Positions 23,751-36,985 are shown, numbered from the stretch's first letter. The stretch is 64,000 nucleotides of DNA from Deroplatys truncata (GCA_030765065.1 CM060977.1:91033795-91097794), one strand, 5' to 3'. Made by a program: numbers and translations. Notes: a model not told the origin generated them from the sequence alone.

Positions 23751-24844
23751 TATGTTAGAGAGAATTATTGTTAAGCTCTGTCACACAGCAATTCGAAACA
23801 AAAAGAGTATCATTTAAAGTAATGATTTAACACCTTAAAGCTTGAAGTTAGATTTTATAATTCTGTTTCATAAAGTTGATATTCACTTACATGACAAGGG
23901 GATTTGAGGTTGAGGATGCTTTTCAAATAAATTTAAATTATCATTCACAATGTTTTCTTTGTAAAATGCTTTATAAGATATTTTCTGTTGTGTCAAAATA
24001 TGATCATTTTATTTTTTAATGCTGCCTAGCAACATAAGATGTATAAAGAGAAATTCTAATATCTAAATCTTATTTTGTAAAATAGAAATGCATTAATTGC
24101 ATATGCTGCATTTTCATTACAATTTTTTGTGGTTCAAAGCTTAGAAAAATTACCATAAGTCAGTGTATTTTTTTTCAGTTCAGTTTACCTCATGGAAAAT
24201 GATAAATTGTCTTTGTAATTAGAAAGTTTTTAACGTAAGTATGTAACGTGTAAAATACTGGCTTAAAGCAGCTATAAAAGTTGTATTGCAACTACTCTCA
24301 CAGTAATTAATCTGTTAATAGATGAAACAGATACCTAATCACATAATTCTCCCCTTTGACGTTTTATTTGAATTACCCACCTGAGTCTAAATGTGTTTAT
24401 TGTGATTAGAATGGCTGCAGTTGTGTTGCAGAGAGTAAATCTGACTATCCCTATAATTTTTATCAGCATAAGAGAGGCAATAAATACAAATCATAATTTG
24501 CCCCCCCCCCTTCTTTGAAACTTAACATTTGTGGAGTCAGGATCAGATTACACTCAGAACTGTTAAGTATACATTGATATTCAGTACAACATTTTTGTGT
24601 AATTGTTATTATATCTGTATATTCAAGAGTTGGGGTCTGGCATAAGTGCTACACTGGAAAAACAAGTGACGTAATAGCCACCATATTGCTAGTGTTCTCA
24701 ATGCTAGATTAACACGCTGTTACTTGTTTGTATTCACATTACACTCTTGGCTTCAGCTTGCAGTTACTGTCTCGTTTTTTTTTGTGTTGTCGCGGTAACT
24801 GTTCGTGTTATCTTATTTGCTGAGCGTCTGTTATTGTTTTACTA
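23751..24844. other. AT-rich spacer, nothing recognised
   Basis: About 1.1 kb, low in complexity in places (a C9 run at about 24504), without recognised elements. Confidence 0.45.
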
Positions 24845-25560
24845 TTTTGAATTTCGAGTTCTTTGTCCTCTGGCTAGCTATTACTCAGTCGAGCAAATCT
24901 CTTGAACAGGGTGTGTAAACGGAAAGGAGTTGTTACTAAAAGATAACACTGATAAAAGAATTTGTTTTTACACTTTTATTACCATCACACTGAATTAATT
25001 TCATATATTTAATCTTGATACACGCCTGACTGAAACTGTTATATTTTCGAATGTAACTACAATCACTTATTTGCCGCGCATTGTTAATTCGCGTATTTCA
25101 CATTTTGTAACTAACTTTACAACGCGAGAGATTCTGTAGAATTGTGTAACGTGTACTTCGTGAATGCTTCTGTGTAAATGCGCAACGTGTAGCTCGTGAA
25201 TGATTCTGTTGAACTGCGCGACGTGTAACTCGTGAATGATTCTGTTGAACTGTGCGATACCTGTCTTGGCTCTAGAATTTATACTCCCTCACCCTGATAT
25301 GCCTAGACATTATAACAGAGCTGCTATTGGTTAATAAAGCGCGCCAACATTAGCGTCTATTTTTTTATCCAATCAAAATTACGAACACATATGCTCTAGG
25401 GAAGATATTCCCTCCATTTCTAAAGAAAGGCACGCTACTCTGACGTCATTTGTTTGTCTCTTCTAATTGATAAACAACTCACCCCTTCGCTTCATTGTTA
25501 TCCGCTCCTATTGTCAGTTTCAGTGAGGCCGTGTAAACTTATTTCCTAACAATGCTTATA
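24845..25560. repeat. Second copy of the interior of the 4-6 kb inverted-repeat element
   Basis: Matches 4745-5560 in the same orientation: CCTCTGGCTAGCTAT, GTGTGTAAACGGAAAGGA, AGATAACACTGAT, TATGCCTAGACATTATAAC, GCGCCAACATTAGCGTCTAT and CTCACCCC blocks occur in the same order and spacing. It also carries short tandem units at 25125-25255 (GAACTGTGCGACGTGTAACT type). The 26 bp GGCGCC terminal repeats of the other copy were not found here, so this is a partial copy or the ends have decayed. Confidence 0.7.
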
Positions 25561-25838
25561 GCTAACAAACATCTAAAATCATTGTCATACAATAATGTTA
25601 ATTTACACTACAATCACTCTGGCATTCACAGTGTTGTGATATAAAATACTGCCTCAGTGTAATGCTTATTTACATGTAAAAGAAATAGAGCCTGATACCC
25701 TTAGGATATTTCCATTTCCCATGTACACTATTAGTTGTATAATGTTTTACAGCGAGTGAATTATGCTGAGGTCATTATGTTGACACTAGCACTCCATTTT
25801 CATAAGCAAGTTAAACAATACGTAGCAGAAGTGTACAT

Positions 25839-26957
25839 CTACTGTCCATTCCAAACCAGAGTTCCCTCTGATGTAAACAGAAGCACATGCTTCGGCTTGT
25901 CACGAACCCAAGAATATACTCTTCCGCCAACGTAAATAGTTCCTTAATACATGTATTGTATTATGAAATATTAGAGCAGGAAAGGTATAGAACTGCACAT
26001 TGTATTGCTGTTATCATAAGAACTCATCGTTAAAGATAATGGATATATACTAGCTGTTAAGAGATTACAAAATATTATTTTCATCTGCTTTTGCGCTAAC
26101 GCCAAGAGCATCTTGCTTGTTAATACTAACCATAATGCATGACTGCCACTCTCTTACATATACAAGAAATGCAGCAATGAATTCCCAGAGGTGCTATCTG
26201 TGTACCGAATAAACACTTTGCGTAACACAGGATATATGATAAGCGAACAGTCATTCATAATACACTAACACACACATGCTCAGCTCAGGTCAAATCTTGT
26301 GATTTAGTCAGTTGGTATTTGAGCTCACATGGCAGAGGAATGTGCGTGTAGTGCGAACAAACTGTTCAAACACAGAAGCTGGAAACAGTTAAAAGGTGGC
26401 TAAAAACAAACAATACTTCATATATTCAACTCACTATTACAAAAATACCCGACACTTGCATTATTGCTTATTACGAAACTAATATCGGATTTTACAGGCG
26501 TTTCATTGAGAAGTGTAACGAAAGCGAGCAGACAATATAAACAGACATAATACAACATAGAAGAGGATAAAATGTGGGAGCTTGTTTTAAGTGCGACAGT
26601 GCTGTGGAATTGTGGATAAGCTTGTCATTATTTTGGAGAGTAGTTCTGATTCTGATATGGCAGCTGAGTCATCTTTGGAGGATTCGGATTTGGGTGTTGC
26701 ACTTTTGCCCGAGGATTGTGTTCAACGTAAGTAAAATGTTCATTGCCGGATACTTATAAAATCGATTGTTACCTCAGGTTGCATTTTGAACTATGATTCT
26801 CACGCAGGGTGCCTTTTTATAGATTAAATAGTGTTCAACAAGCACCTGGGAGGGTAACAAGCAGCCATTATGAGCGGGGACTGCGAACTACTTTTGCGCG
26901 GATAATACAAAGAGTTTGTTTTCGGTGAAAGGCACTCTGGTTTGGAATGGACAGTAG
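25839..26957. mobile_element. Inverted-repeat bounded segment, class unknown
   Basis: CTACTGTCCATTCCAAACCA at 25839 continues to a 24 bp match with the reverse complement of 26934-26957, and weaker inverted similarity extends outward (GTTAAACAA, GCAGAAGTGTA). The enclosed 1.1 kb includes the acidic open segment at 26590-26730. It may be a DNA transposon of unrecognised class. No target-site duplication was identified. Confidence 0.45.
26590..26728 (+). CDS. Possible exon with strong 5' splice site (low confidence)
   Basis: The frame running VDKLVIILESSSDSDMAAES and then SLEDSDLGVALLPEDCVQ stays open up to CAAC|GTAAGT at 26729, a strong donor site. The Ser/Asp/Glu-rich composition recalls the acidic N-termini of piggyBac or Harbinger proteins as well as many host proteins. 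It lies inside an inverted-repeat bounded segment, so a transposon first exon is as likely as a host gene. No partner exon could be found. Confidence 0.25.
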
Positions 26958-27379
26958 TATATTTCTGCCATTCACTAATTTGTTTACCTTATCATTTAAT
27001 TTTGGGGTTAAAATGATAAATTAATGGTGAAGCATAATTATGATTTCCTACGACTTTTTTTTCATTTCTTAATCTGACCTTTTTGTGCACTTCAAAGTAA
27101 ATACAAGAGAGGTCTAAGTACTGGACAGCTTTATTTTTTCACCCCTCTATCATTTTAGCTCTTGGTAACATTGTGTAAACCTATTGCTATTGGATTATTG
27201 TTTTCGTAATTATGATTACACTGTGGCTGCTGTTTCTTTGTAGTTTTGTTTCATAATTATCACATATAGGTGAGAGTTTGGCCACTAATCCGTCAGACCC
27301 TAACTCTAAAAAATAGAGGTATAAGTCTATTGGGAGGCTGGAAATGTGGATGCACTGATGACCTAAGTCTACTTAAATA

Positions 27380-28027
27380 CTGTATTGACCTGAATATAAA
27401 ACTATCCTGATTTTTTTAAAGGTTTTTTAAGAAAAATTACTTAAATAATGAATGCAATCAGAAAAAATGATATATTGGAAACCCACAGTTTCATTTCTTC
27501 TACGTTAATTGAGTGACAAGCGCATTAATTTTGTGAAATTTCCAGTCTTTGGTCCTCTAAATGTTTTCCTTGACATGCCAGCATTCATAAACTTTTATCT
27601 TTCCGCCAATGTAGTACATTACACTTGGAAACACCAAACTTAATTGCAGCAAGTATATTATTAGTACATTTTACCTTGTGCAAAACCTGTAACTTCTCTC
27701 TCCTTGATTCAACTGATGTGACGACAACACTCTCCTTCTTACACTATCTGTCATGACTGGAACACTGACCAAAATGAGTGTATTAGCAGTGCCAAGCCAA
27801 GCAACAATAGATCACATCAGACATAATCTTCAAAGCTCAAGAAATTCTGGTTTATTCATGACCTTGAGCTTAGCTGCAATATTCATGTTGACTCTCACTG
27901 CTCAAGCCAGTACAGTCCCTCATGAAAATAAGTATCTTTAAACATTAGACTGCACACCTAAGACGACTGCGGTTTTTAAAAGCACATTTGAATGTAAAAA
28001 CATTCTCTTATATTCAGGCCAATACAG
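27380..28027. mobile_element. MITE with CTGTATTGRCCTGAATATAA ends
   Basis: The left terminus CTGTATTGACCTGAATATAA and the reverse complement of the right terminus, CTGTATTGGCCTGAATATAA, form a 20 bp inverted repeat with one mismatch. A further inner TTTTAAARRYTTTTT-like stretch is on both sides. The 648 bp interior lacks a recognisable transposase; the open frame at 27753-27941 has a hydrophobic stretch but no family match. The superfamily was not assigned. Confidence 0.65.
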
Positions 28028-29476
28028 TGATTACTTTACCAGTTATAAATCCTAAATAGCCAGTTATTGTTCTATCATTCACAAAAGAAAGGCCCCACCC
28101 CCCCCCCCAGGAAAAAAAAAACAACAGATTTTCTTCAGATCACATAGACGCAGCTAATGGAAACCAGTCCTATCAATGTTTTCAATTATTAGTTCTGAGA
28201 ACATATTCTTTGGAATCTTCTTTCATTATCATTAACAGTCATCAAATTTGCTTATCTAGCAACTTAATCACTACATGTTGTAACACAATAACTTATTATG
28301 GCTATATTAATTAAACTTTTGTGCTGTTCAAATAAAATTAACAATTTTTAAACCCTTACACAACAGTACAAAATTCTGTCAAATAAGCCTGGTATACTGA
28401 AAAAAGAAACAATAATACGCAATAAAAGCATTTTATCATTCTACCTCAAGTTACAATCCTTACATTAGTAATTTGCTAAGAAATAAGTTCTCAATGATTC
28501 TTCTTTTTTTGTATGCACTTGGAAAAGAGGTAAAAGGAATGTATTTACGGACTACCAGCATACAAAGTTTGGTACTTCAACTAAATTAAGCACAGCAATA
28601 TAATATCCTCTGTAATAGAAAACATGTGCATATTCATTTGTCATTGTTCCTAAAACTTTGACTACAATTTTCTGGAAACTTAATTTTGTGACTTAAGTCA
28701 TTAAACTGTACATGACCACCTTTGTGTTTCTTACGCTAGATTGAACAGATATAATCATTAACAGTTAGCAACTACATGAAAGAACTGATGCTTTCCAAAC
28801 CTAACATTATCATCCACAGTGGCTAAGCATGTTTGCAGCTGTTTATAAAAGAAAATGAATTGCATGAATATTCTGTTAGCGCCATAGCAAACATTTTCCA
28901 CTTAGTGTAATCTTTTTTTTATATATATATATATTTACAACTATAACAAAAAAAAAACCCAGTATAACTAAACTGTTTCAAGACTAAGGTTGTTAATATC
29001 TACTACAGGCTCTATAAATTTCATTTTACAAAATTGTTATTGTGAAATTTTGTTATGGTTTGTAAATAAAAGCATGTATGCAATTCCTGGAACATGGAAT
29101 TTTTGTAGTACAATAGCTTGTGGTGAAAACATTCCCAGTCTTAAAAAGATCTGCTTCAGCCACAAGTTGCAGAAATATTATTTGGGCTCTTTTATGATTA
29201 CAGTAATAGCTTCGCTTACATAATTCAGCAGCTATATAGTAATTTGTATTTCAAAACCTATGGTCTTTCAGGCAAAAGAACATTCTCAGAGGAACAAATT
29301 TTTTCAGCAGTTGCATTGCTCTTCGAGATAAGTGCAATTGAGTGAACTAATAAAAAAGGCTAACCATCAGATATGTTAAAGATGAGTTATATGCTATGGT
29401 ACACGATATCTTTGAATTCAGCAAACATAAGTGTGATGAAATAACAATCTTAAATTTTGTTCATTTTTATATAGGG
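28028..29476. other. AT-rich spacer, nothing recognised
   Basis: About 1.45 kb. It contains a C11 run (28099-28110), an (AT)n tract (28920-28935) and A/T homopolymers. No coding similarity was seen. Confidence 0.45.
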
Positions 29477-30216
29477 TAGAGGTCTGCACAGGCCAAAATT
29501 CAACGGTTTGGCCTGGCTTGGTCCAAGAGTAGGTTATAACATACCACCCGGCTTGGGCCAATTGTTTAAAGTAACATCAATTTTCAGTTATTGAATATTA
29601 TTATTCCACAAAGCACTGCTGCATGTGGTGCGAATGGACCCAGGTTCAGTTTCTGGTACCAGAATGGAGATTGTTTTCCCCTGTTGGGAGACCTGGTAAG
29701 GAATATACTCAGGTCCTTGGGACCAATTGAAGAGCCTTTTTACAGAAATAATGGTGGCCGAGGTCCTGAAATCTGTATGTGTAAGCGGCATGTTGACTTA
29801 ATGACCTTGCTGCCACTATTACGACACTTTGCCCAGGATGTCCCCAGTGTGTTCAGATGGAGGACTGTAACGTTATCTGCAACTGACCAAAGTGAGCATT
29901 TATCACTACTACAATGTAGTACTACTTGCAGTAACTTGATATTTTGGACATCTCAACATTGTGGATAAAAAATGTGATAAATTAATTCTTTTCGTCTTAT
30001 ATTTTGCCTTTACATGAAAAAAAATTATTTTTTGATTTCACAAAAATGGCACCAATGATTTTGATTAAAAGACAAAAAGTTTGAGATATTTACATGGCGA
30101 ATAAACTAGATATGTTGAATGCAATAAATCCGTTTCCCGCCCAAACCCACAAACATTTTTCAAATAAAGCCCGAACCAGCCTGAGGGCTTAACCTGAACC
30201 CATGCAAACCTGTACC
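29477..30216. mobile_element. Candidate non-autonomous DNA element with GGGCC-rich ends
   Basis: The left end TAGAGGTCTGCACAGGCC and the right end (ACCTGAACCCATGCAAACCT, then GTACC) both carry repeated GGGTTC/GGGCC-like words, as in some hAT-type transposon termini. The minus-strand reading at about 29500-29550 (CCGGGTGGTATGTTATAACC, then TACTCTTG) closely resembles one monomer of the satellite at 51.7-54.8 kb. The stretch 30030-30120 is a short R-tail fragment, so the element is itself composite. No transposase was seen. The classification is an inference. Confidence 0.4.
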
Positions 30217-33200
30217 AAAGGAGGCCATGAAGATGATATTGTTTTATGGGCAAATTAGCAAATACTCTAGTGTTTTAGTGATTGTAATCAGTGTTTTCTT
30301 AGCATTTGCAAAAATTGAGTTTCCTCTGTTCAGACAAAATGATGATTAGTCGGTTTTTAAAAGTACCCTTGATTTATAATCCAAAATAATAGGCTCGTGA
30401 TGGGCATAACTGAATATTTTCAACAGTTGATTGTTTTTAAAATTCAAAACTTTTATTTGCATTAAATTCTAAAATACAAAATACACAAGCAGTGCTATTT
30501 ATTACCGCAGATGTTCTCTAGTCCAGCATTCATAGTGCAAGTGTAAATTGCAGTGTAAGCTTCCATTCTCAATGAAGATCTGTTAGTACTAGAGTCGGGA
30601 GCACACAAGAAGGCGGATGAGTGCAGGTTTACACAGTAGAACTGCTCTGAATCACGTGACCTGCCAGTCATTGCTCTTTCCCAAGTTCAAATCGTGGTCC
30701 ATTAGTGGTATTCCTTGGCATTTTTCTGTTTATAAACATTTAATCATTACCTTGGTCCAAAGAGTTGGAAATATGTTTCAACAACTGCCTTACTTACCTT
30801 CTTGGATTAGTTTATGGTTCCACCAGTAGTGGGTGCTTTGTGACTCTCAAAATTCATTGAGTTCATAATGAAGAGCTGCCAACATTTGAGCAAAAAGTAC
30901 TGTGATATTGAATTTAGCTAGCGATCTGTTTACACCAAAGCACCACTTTATTTAAACTGCTTATATATCCGTGTCATGAAAACTAAAAAGAAATAAGTAT
31001 AAAGCAAATAGAGGCCATAACAAGGAGTTGAGAGCGAACATTAGACGCTTGTCCAAATCTTACACTTAATGCTGAATTCACATCAATTCTTAACACGTGC
31101 ATTTAGAAGTAAAAGCATGGTTATCCTCACAAATTGCACTAATATGGTTGGATTGGCAGGTTCTTCTGCGCATGCATGAGGACAGTTGGGTGGTATACAA
31201 GTGTTCAAAGCAGCTCCTAAAGCCACTCTTATATGCATTTTCATTCATTAGATTTCTGTTTTTTAATATTTTTTCGAGAAGGTTAGTAAGGTTACCATAT
31301 ATACTCACAAATTAGGTCATTTGCAAGTCAGTGAAAAGCCCTTTAAGAGAGGTGTCAAGGCACAGAGCAAGCGACAATGAAAGAAAGAGAATGTGTATTA
31401 TCAGTCATTCTCTGTGCAGTGACTTTCCCCAGCCCATCTTCGTGTGCGCCCCTGACTATAATTTTACTCTGCATTATGTTATTTTAATGCATAATTGATT
31501 CTTAACTGCAGTAAACAGCAAGACTTGGATATATAGTGATTTATTACACATCACATGATGAGACTGTTTTGCACAAAGAATTATACTTTCAAACTTATTT
31601 ATTTCATAACTAATCCTAACCTTTTAGATATGCATACAAGTTTCAGAATGTGCAGACATGGGGTTTTATTTACATTTTATTCTTTGTCTTCTTTCCAGAT
31701 ACTGGATTATGTTGTAGCATTAATTTGACTTGTCATTTTACATACCTCACTACTTGTTTGGATTATTTTATTATTTCATGTTTTATTCTTCCAAGTTTGA
31801 ATGAGAAAAAGAGGGTAAAGGGTGGTTCACAGTAACATGGGAACAGAAAGTGAAATAGTGTGCAACATTCTAGCTCACAATGGCCTGGAGAATGCATATC
31901 AATGACATATTGATAGCAAGTGGAAAGTTGATTTTATGCTTTGGGACTTATTTGTAAACATAGATCCATTTCTATTTCCAATTCCTCTGGTTTTATCAAG
32001 CATCATTCTTTTATTAATAGTGTACATTAAAGTTATTTATTGTGTTCATTATTAATTTTTGCTAGTTTTTGATGTTTATAGTTTTGCTATTGTTTTTTGA
32101 GGCTAATAGAACCAATGCTCAATGAATCTGAGGGAGTCAATGCACACATTTGCTGGAATTACTTCTGGTTTAATTTTCTGAGCTTGTATTAATTCACCTT
32201 ATAATATAGGTATTTTAAAACTTTTGTCATTCTCATTCTGATTTCCATTGTAAACCAGCATTAAATACATCATACCTGGCTGTATCATTTTGACACCAAA
32301 AGCCAATTAAATAAACAATGGAAATACTCATATTAAATGTGCACTGAGGTTCACCCATCACTGACGAAATTTTGAATACTTGAAAATTTTTCATTTGAGT
32401 TTGCTCAACCAAGCACAGACCGTGCAGAAACCAGAGATGTTTTAAATGGTTACAGAAGATATCAACAACATTGTTAACTTACGTACACATTAGGTACTTC
32501 ATAACAGTCAATAGGAAATGTGCCCCAAGTAAGTGGCACTTACAGGGAAGTTCTTGTGCATTGGAAGACTGTAGGTAATAACATTTATTGCTGCTACCAA
32601 TAACTTAAAAATTGCATTAAGCACTTTAAAATTACATTGGATAGCTGTAATTCATTTTCTAGTCATTTTCATCTACATTTAGCTATATAAAATTAAGAGA
32701 CATGGTTTATAATTTTATCAGCTTAAAAGATTTAGCAAATCTAATACTAAAATGCACATTGTTAGATGAAAACTAGTTCAGCTATTAATGAGCAATACTA
32801 TGGTATCTAGAAACAAAGTCAGCAATGTCCACTTTGGTAAATTAATGGGAGAAGAAAATTAACATCTAAGATATTTACAGAAGGAAACAAGGTGCTATTT
32901 AGCTCACTTCAAAATGTGAAATAAGCCTCATATGTGTCACTGGGAAATGTGTTTTATAACACACTTTTAACTGCTAGTTATTTTAAAAACATAAATAAGG
33001 AAATCTGTCACAGAAAGTGGAGAATGCTAAATTTGCCTCTAGATTCTAAATTGATGAAAATATCTAAAAATAAGCAAATCTGCATTTGTCCATGCTTATG
33101 TATATGTGCCAGCATTAAGCAATTCATTTTTTAATTTCATTTGGTGTAATCAAAGATGTTTATTATGTTGTGAGTTCCCTTTTCTGTTAATTTTTTAATA

Positions 33201-33756
33201 ATGTTTCATCATATAATTGCAAGAGCCATAATTACATACAGAGAAAGGGTAAAATGTAAGTTTAGAATCTGGCCTGAGCTCTTAATGAAAGAACTGTTCT
33301 TTGTTTATTTCATTTAATAGACAGCTGTTAATATGTTTTTACCAAACACAACAATAAGAAACAAAAGAATCTGAACCGTAATACACTGAATGAACCCATT
33401 CTGTATATCTGCAGCAAATGTAGAAATTTGTTTTATACCTTGGTGCAATTATTTTAGTTTTAACATTCTGCTGTGTAATATCTTATCTTTAAAAATGGAT
33501 GTTATGTTTTATCAGGGAAAGTGTAATTACAGAGGCTTTGGTTCAATAAGAATATATTTGGGCACTATGCAGTTTTTTATTTACCTCAATGAAGGCAGGA
33601 GAGAAAGGAAAAGTATAGAGATGTCATTTGGAGTGAGGCCCTGCACTGCACTTCGTATACTCTCTATTCCCTCTCCACTTTCCCTCTTCTCTGTGTACTG
33701 GCTAATTAGTTTATGGGAAGTCTGTGCTATACAGAGGTGGTTACATTGTGAGACCA
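30217..33756. other. Long AT-rich spacer, nothing recognised
   Basis: About 3.5 kb with only short open frames and no recognised element. A tRNA-like B box (AAGTTCAAATCGTGGTCC) near 30682-30699 may mark an old SINE but lacks a convincing A box. This region, with 28.0-29.5 kb, is the most element-poor part of the window and could be intron or intergenic. Confidence 0.45.
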
Positions 33757-34460
33757 CGTGTTTCAGTGTTATTGGTATGTTAGTGCTGTTACAATGCCAA
33801 AACATCTGTATACTTTAGCATACAGAATCTTCAAATATGATTCCTATATGACATACTCTTGTAGAGAAGTGAGACGGCGGTTTATAAACAGATTCCCAGC
33901 TGTTCATGCACCTCACAGAGAAATGGTTCATAATCTTTTGAATAGGTTTAGGAAAAATTAAAACGTTAAAATTGTGACCATGTGAGTGAGTAGAGTTATT
34001 TTTTGCAATTAGGTGTTGGAGATAATCTTTAATTTCTTCTTATGGACGAAGCATGGTTTTATTTTCATGGCCACAAAGAATTATAAGTGTTGATGCAAAT
34101 TTTCTTGAAAAGTGTGAGAGATGTGTGGCAGCACTAGAGTGCTAATTTCCAACATCTATGCCAGAGGTATGTGGTTACTTGTAATTATAATTTGCATGAG
34201 AAATCTGTACACTTGAATTTAAGGGGCTATGAACATCCAAATCTGCCATCAGACAGCGTGCTTCTCAGTGCCAAGAAAATTCCAATTAGATCAGCCACAC
34301 ATTAAATGAAGGATCTGAAGAAAAAGAACTTGTTCCTTGAAAGTATCGCAGAACAATATCTACTTCTGATGTGTATTTTAAGTGGAAGAAATTATACCAA
34401 GTAGATCAGCATTGGAGTGGAAAAACCATTCCTCTGCGCTACTTCTATGATATGTTTAAG
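33757..34460 (+). pseudogene. Insect mariner-like transposase relic (HTH plus first catalytic block)
   Basis: Frame 33758-33961 reads YTLAYRIFKYDSYMTYSCRE, then VRRRFINRFPAVHAPHREMV and NLLNRFRKN. This is the N-terminal helix-turn-helix domain that heads a family of insect mariner-like transposases (x-R-R-F-x-x-x-F-P ... N-L-x-x-x-F). After a gap, about 34038-34070 gives LLMDEAWFYFHGHKE, the first catalytic block (D-E-A-W-F). Stops separate the two. It is truncated on its right by, or adjacent to, the R copy at 34461. The fragment at 50.6 kb belongs to the same family. Confidence 0.7.
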
Positions 34461-35311
34461 TTTTTATTTTCTCTACTTGTATACAGTACATAGGGGAAGT
34501 ATTGTATTCCACCCAAAAATTCGATGTCAAGATTTCACTAGAAATATATGTTTTGGGGCCTCCTGAAAACCCCCCCAAAAGAAAAGAAAGATAGACGCAT
34601 TTTTTAGAAAATGGTCAATGTGTGTGCACCTGTGTAAAAATCAGATAAATGTTAAACTTGTTATTTAAGTTCAGTACCTTCCAAAGATACAACACACACA
34701 TTTTCAAGAAAAAATCCCTGTACTCCAACTACCCTTTATAAGGAACATTTTTCAGAATTTTTTTTACAGTCTAAAAACTGGCTTTAATGACTGATTAAAG
34801 TACCATATATTAAAAATATTCACGTGATAAATAAGATGCATATCTTGAACTTTTGGGAATACTGTGAAGTCCCCTTCATTTGGAAGGAATTTTGTGCACT
34901 CTTGTATAAGTGGTAAATGTTAAGTGATAGACGAAAACATATTATACAAGAAATGTAGATATCTTTAAAACGTACAGTTTATGTCCAATAACTTTTTTGA
35001 TGGCATCAGCCATTTCCAAGATATCTGTTATTGATGATTCAACTTGATCAATACTTAGCCATTCTTTTAAAGTCCTGTCGATTTTCAATTGTTTTTCACG
35101 ATGTCATGGAAAGAGTATGGAATTTTAAAACATTTTACTATCATTATTCCCTTTGTGCTTACAATGAAACGTGTAGTATAATTATTTCCATAAAGCTTTA
35201 TTTTGATTAAAATGAAGTAGATAGGGAAATAAACTTTTATAAGAACACTTTGTATAGCCACTAATTAACAATAGAGGGTAGGGAAAGTCATGTGAATGTA
35301 ACAGATTTTTT
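34461..35311 (-). repeat. R family dispersed repeat, older subfamily, full length
   Basis: From TTTTTATTTTCTCTAC to GTCATGTGAATGTAACAGA. It has a purine-rich insertion at 34573-34592. The flank just before it (GAAAAACCATTCCTCTGC at about 34422, then CTACTT-TATGATAT-TTTAAG) recurs directly before the R copy at 38.4 kb, so both copies sit in the same larger repeat or in a segmental duplication. Confidence 0.8.
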
Positions 35312-35985
35312 TGGAAATACAGTAAAGTGATTATACTATTAAGTAGTATTATGTCCAATTCACAGTGGAGTTCACTGGTGAAGAAACATGAGCAGGCTGA
35401 GGAGTAAAGTTAGTAAGTAAACAGAGCAATTGTGTTGCTGCACGGAGTAGACATTAGGTATTGTGATGGACACTCTCCTTCCCAACCTAATGGAAGGTTT
35501 CCTTTTGACTGATTTATTCAATGCATATATAGCCTAGTGGAGAACTGACAATATATCTAAAGTTCATAATAAGCATCGTTTGTAGTGGAATTTGGCATGG
35601 AACACTTCGGCACAAATGACAAAACCATCAGATGTAACATAGGAGTCCAAAGAACATCGTGTTAAACAACCTGTAATTCAATGAAACACAAGGAACATGT
35701 GACATTATTAAAAAGAAACGAGGAAAGTGGACTTTCAAGCTCTTCCACTCCAAACTATACATCAGAATTTATTGAGGATCTTTGTCATATACTAATAAGA
35801 GCAGATATTGATCTAAATAAAAGAAAAGACAATGTAACTCAGATTTTTGTATATTAATAACACCTGGTAACTTTATTGCAGATTACCAATAGCTAAACAT
35901 GCATTGCTTTTTTTCCTTCTAATACTTGTTAATTCTCGTCTAACTGCTATAGAAGTACGCTGTACTGCCTTCAAACTCTACATCA
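35312..35985. other. Spacer, nothing recognised
   Basis: About 670 bases of AT-rich sequence, ending in a pyrimidine-containing stretch and TTTGTTTACAG, which could be a 3' splice site for the exon candidate that follows. Confidence 0.4.
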
Positions 35986-35997
35986 TATTTGTTTACA

Positions 35998-36129
35998 GAG
36001 AACGCTGCAAGGTCACAAGAACTTCCACCTCCTATCGCCAGCAACCCTCAGTGCGATCCTAACTTGATGGCTTACTTACTACAGGGTTCCCAGCAACCTG
36101 GAATTGCAAAATGGTCAGAGGAGTATTTA
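35998..36129 (+). CDS. Possible host exon next to an R insertion (low confidence)
   Basis: A good acceptor (CATATTTGTTTACAG, ending 35998 or so) is followed by an open frame reading ENAARSQELPPPIASNPQCD and then PNLMAYLLQGSQQPGIAKWS. Composition and codon variety look unlike the surrounding AT-rich DNA. The frame runs straight into the R element that starts at about 36130 and stays open for a further 47 codons of R sequence. A donor could be in GGTCAGAGGAGTATTT but is weak. The protein family was not recognised. Confidence 0.3.
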
Positions 36130-36985
36130 AAAAATCTGATTTGTTACACTCGCATGACTTTCCGTACTCTTGTACAAACTATTTTTACCAACACTTATTC
36201 TCCTCTACTTCATGTTAATCAAGATGTTAATCTTACTGCTAATTTTCTTGTAGGTGCAAGGGGAGTATGGTAGTATTTAAGCGATAGTCAAATCTTTTAA
36301 GAGCTGGTTGCTATGTGGAGCATTCCATTCTCTTTGTATGTCTAGGACATAAAAAAAAAAACGAATAACGAATTCCCATTTAAGAAAAAGTATAAATATT
36401 GGAAAATTCAAACAAATAACAAGGAATATCTCGGAAATGGTTCACTCCACAAAAAAATGTATATGATATTAATTGTGTGTTTAAACGAGCTCTACATGTT
36501 TTTTTGTAAAATTCTGTATCTGTTACGGTTTACCAGTTATGCAAAAGTCATTCAGAACAAAGAGAACTTTTGGGGATATTCCGAGAAAGTTCATGATATA
36601 CGTTTCATTTGCCATGAAAGTATGTTAAAACATATGATATTTTAATCAAACTTGTTAGAGCCATTTTTGAGAAAATAAAAATTTTCGAAAAATGTACCAT
36701 TTAAAGGATAGTATGGGGTGGAGGGATTTTCTTGAAAATCTTTGTGTCGCATCTGAAAGATACTGAACCTAAATACCAAGTTTGGTATTTATCCGACTTT
36801 TCATTTTTGAGTTATGCTGTTCACAGGCACACATACACACATGGACCTTTTTCTAAAAATGTTTCGTTTCTTTTTTTTTTTTTTCAGCAGACCTCGGAAC
36901 ATGTATTTCTAGTGAAATCTCAAAATTGAAGTTTTGGGTGGAATACAATACTTCCCCTACTTATTATACATAGAGAAAGTAAAAA
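36130..36985 (+). repeat. R family dispersed repeat, full-length copy
   Basis: From AAAAAATCTGATTTGTTACA to the tail end TTATTATACATAGAGAAAGT. It has the shorter head type (about 230 bp). The palindrome at the tail end is degraded and a T14 run at about 36872-36885 interrupts the tail. Confidence 0.8.

Noticed and set aside
27753..27941. Secreted small protein from the hydrophobic open frame
   Set aside because: It lies within a TIR-bounded MITE, has no splice or start context, and matches nothing recognised.
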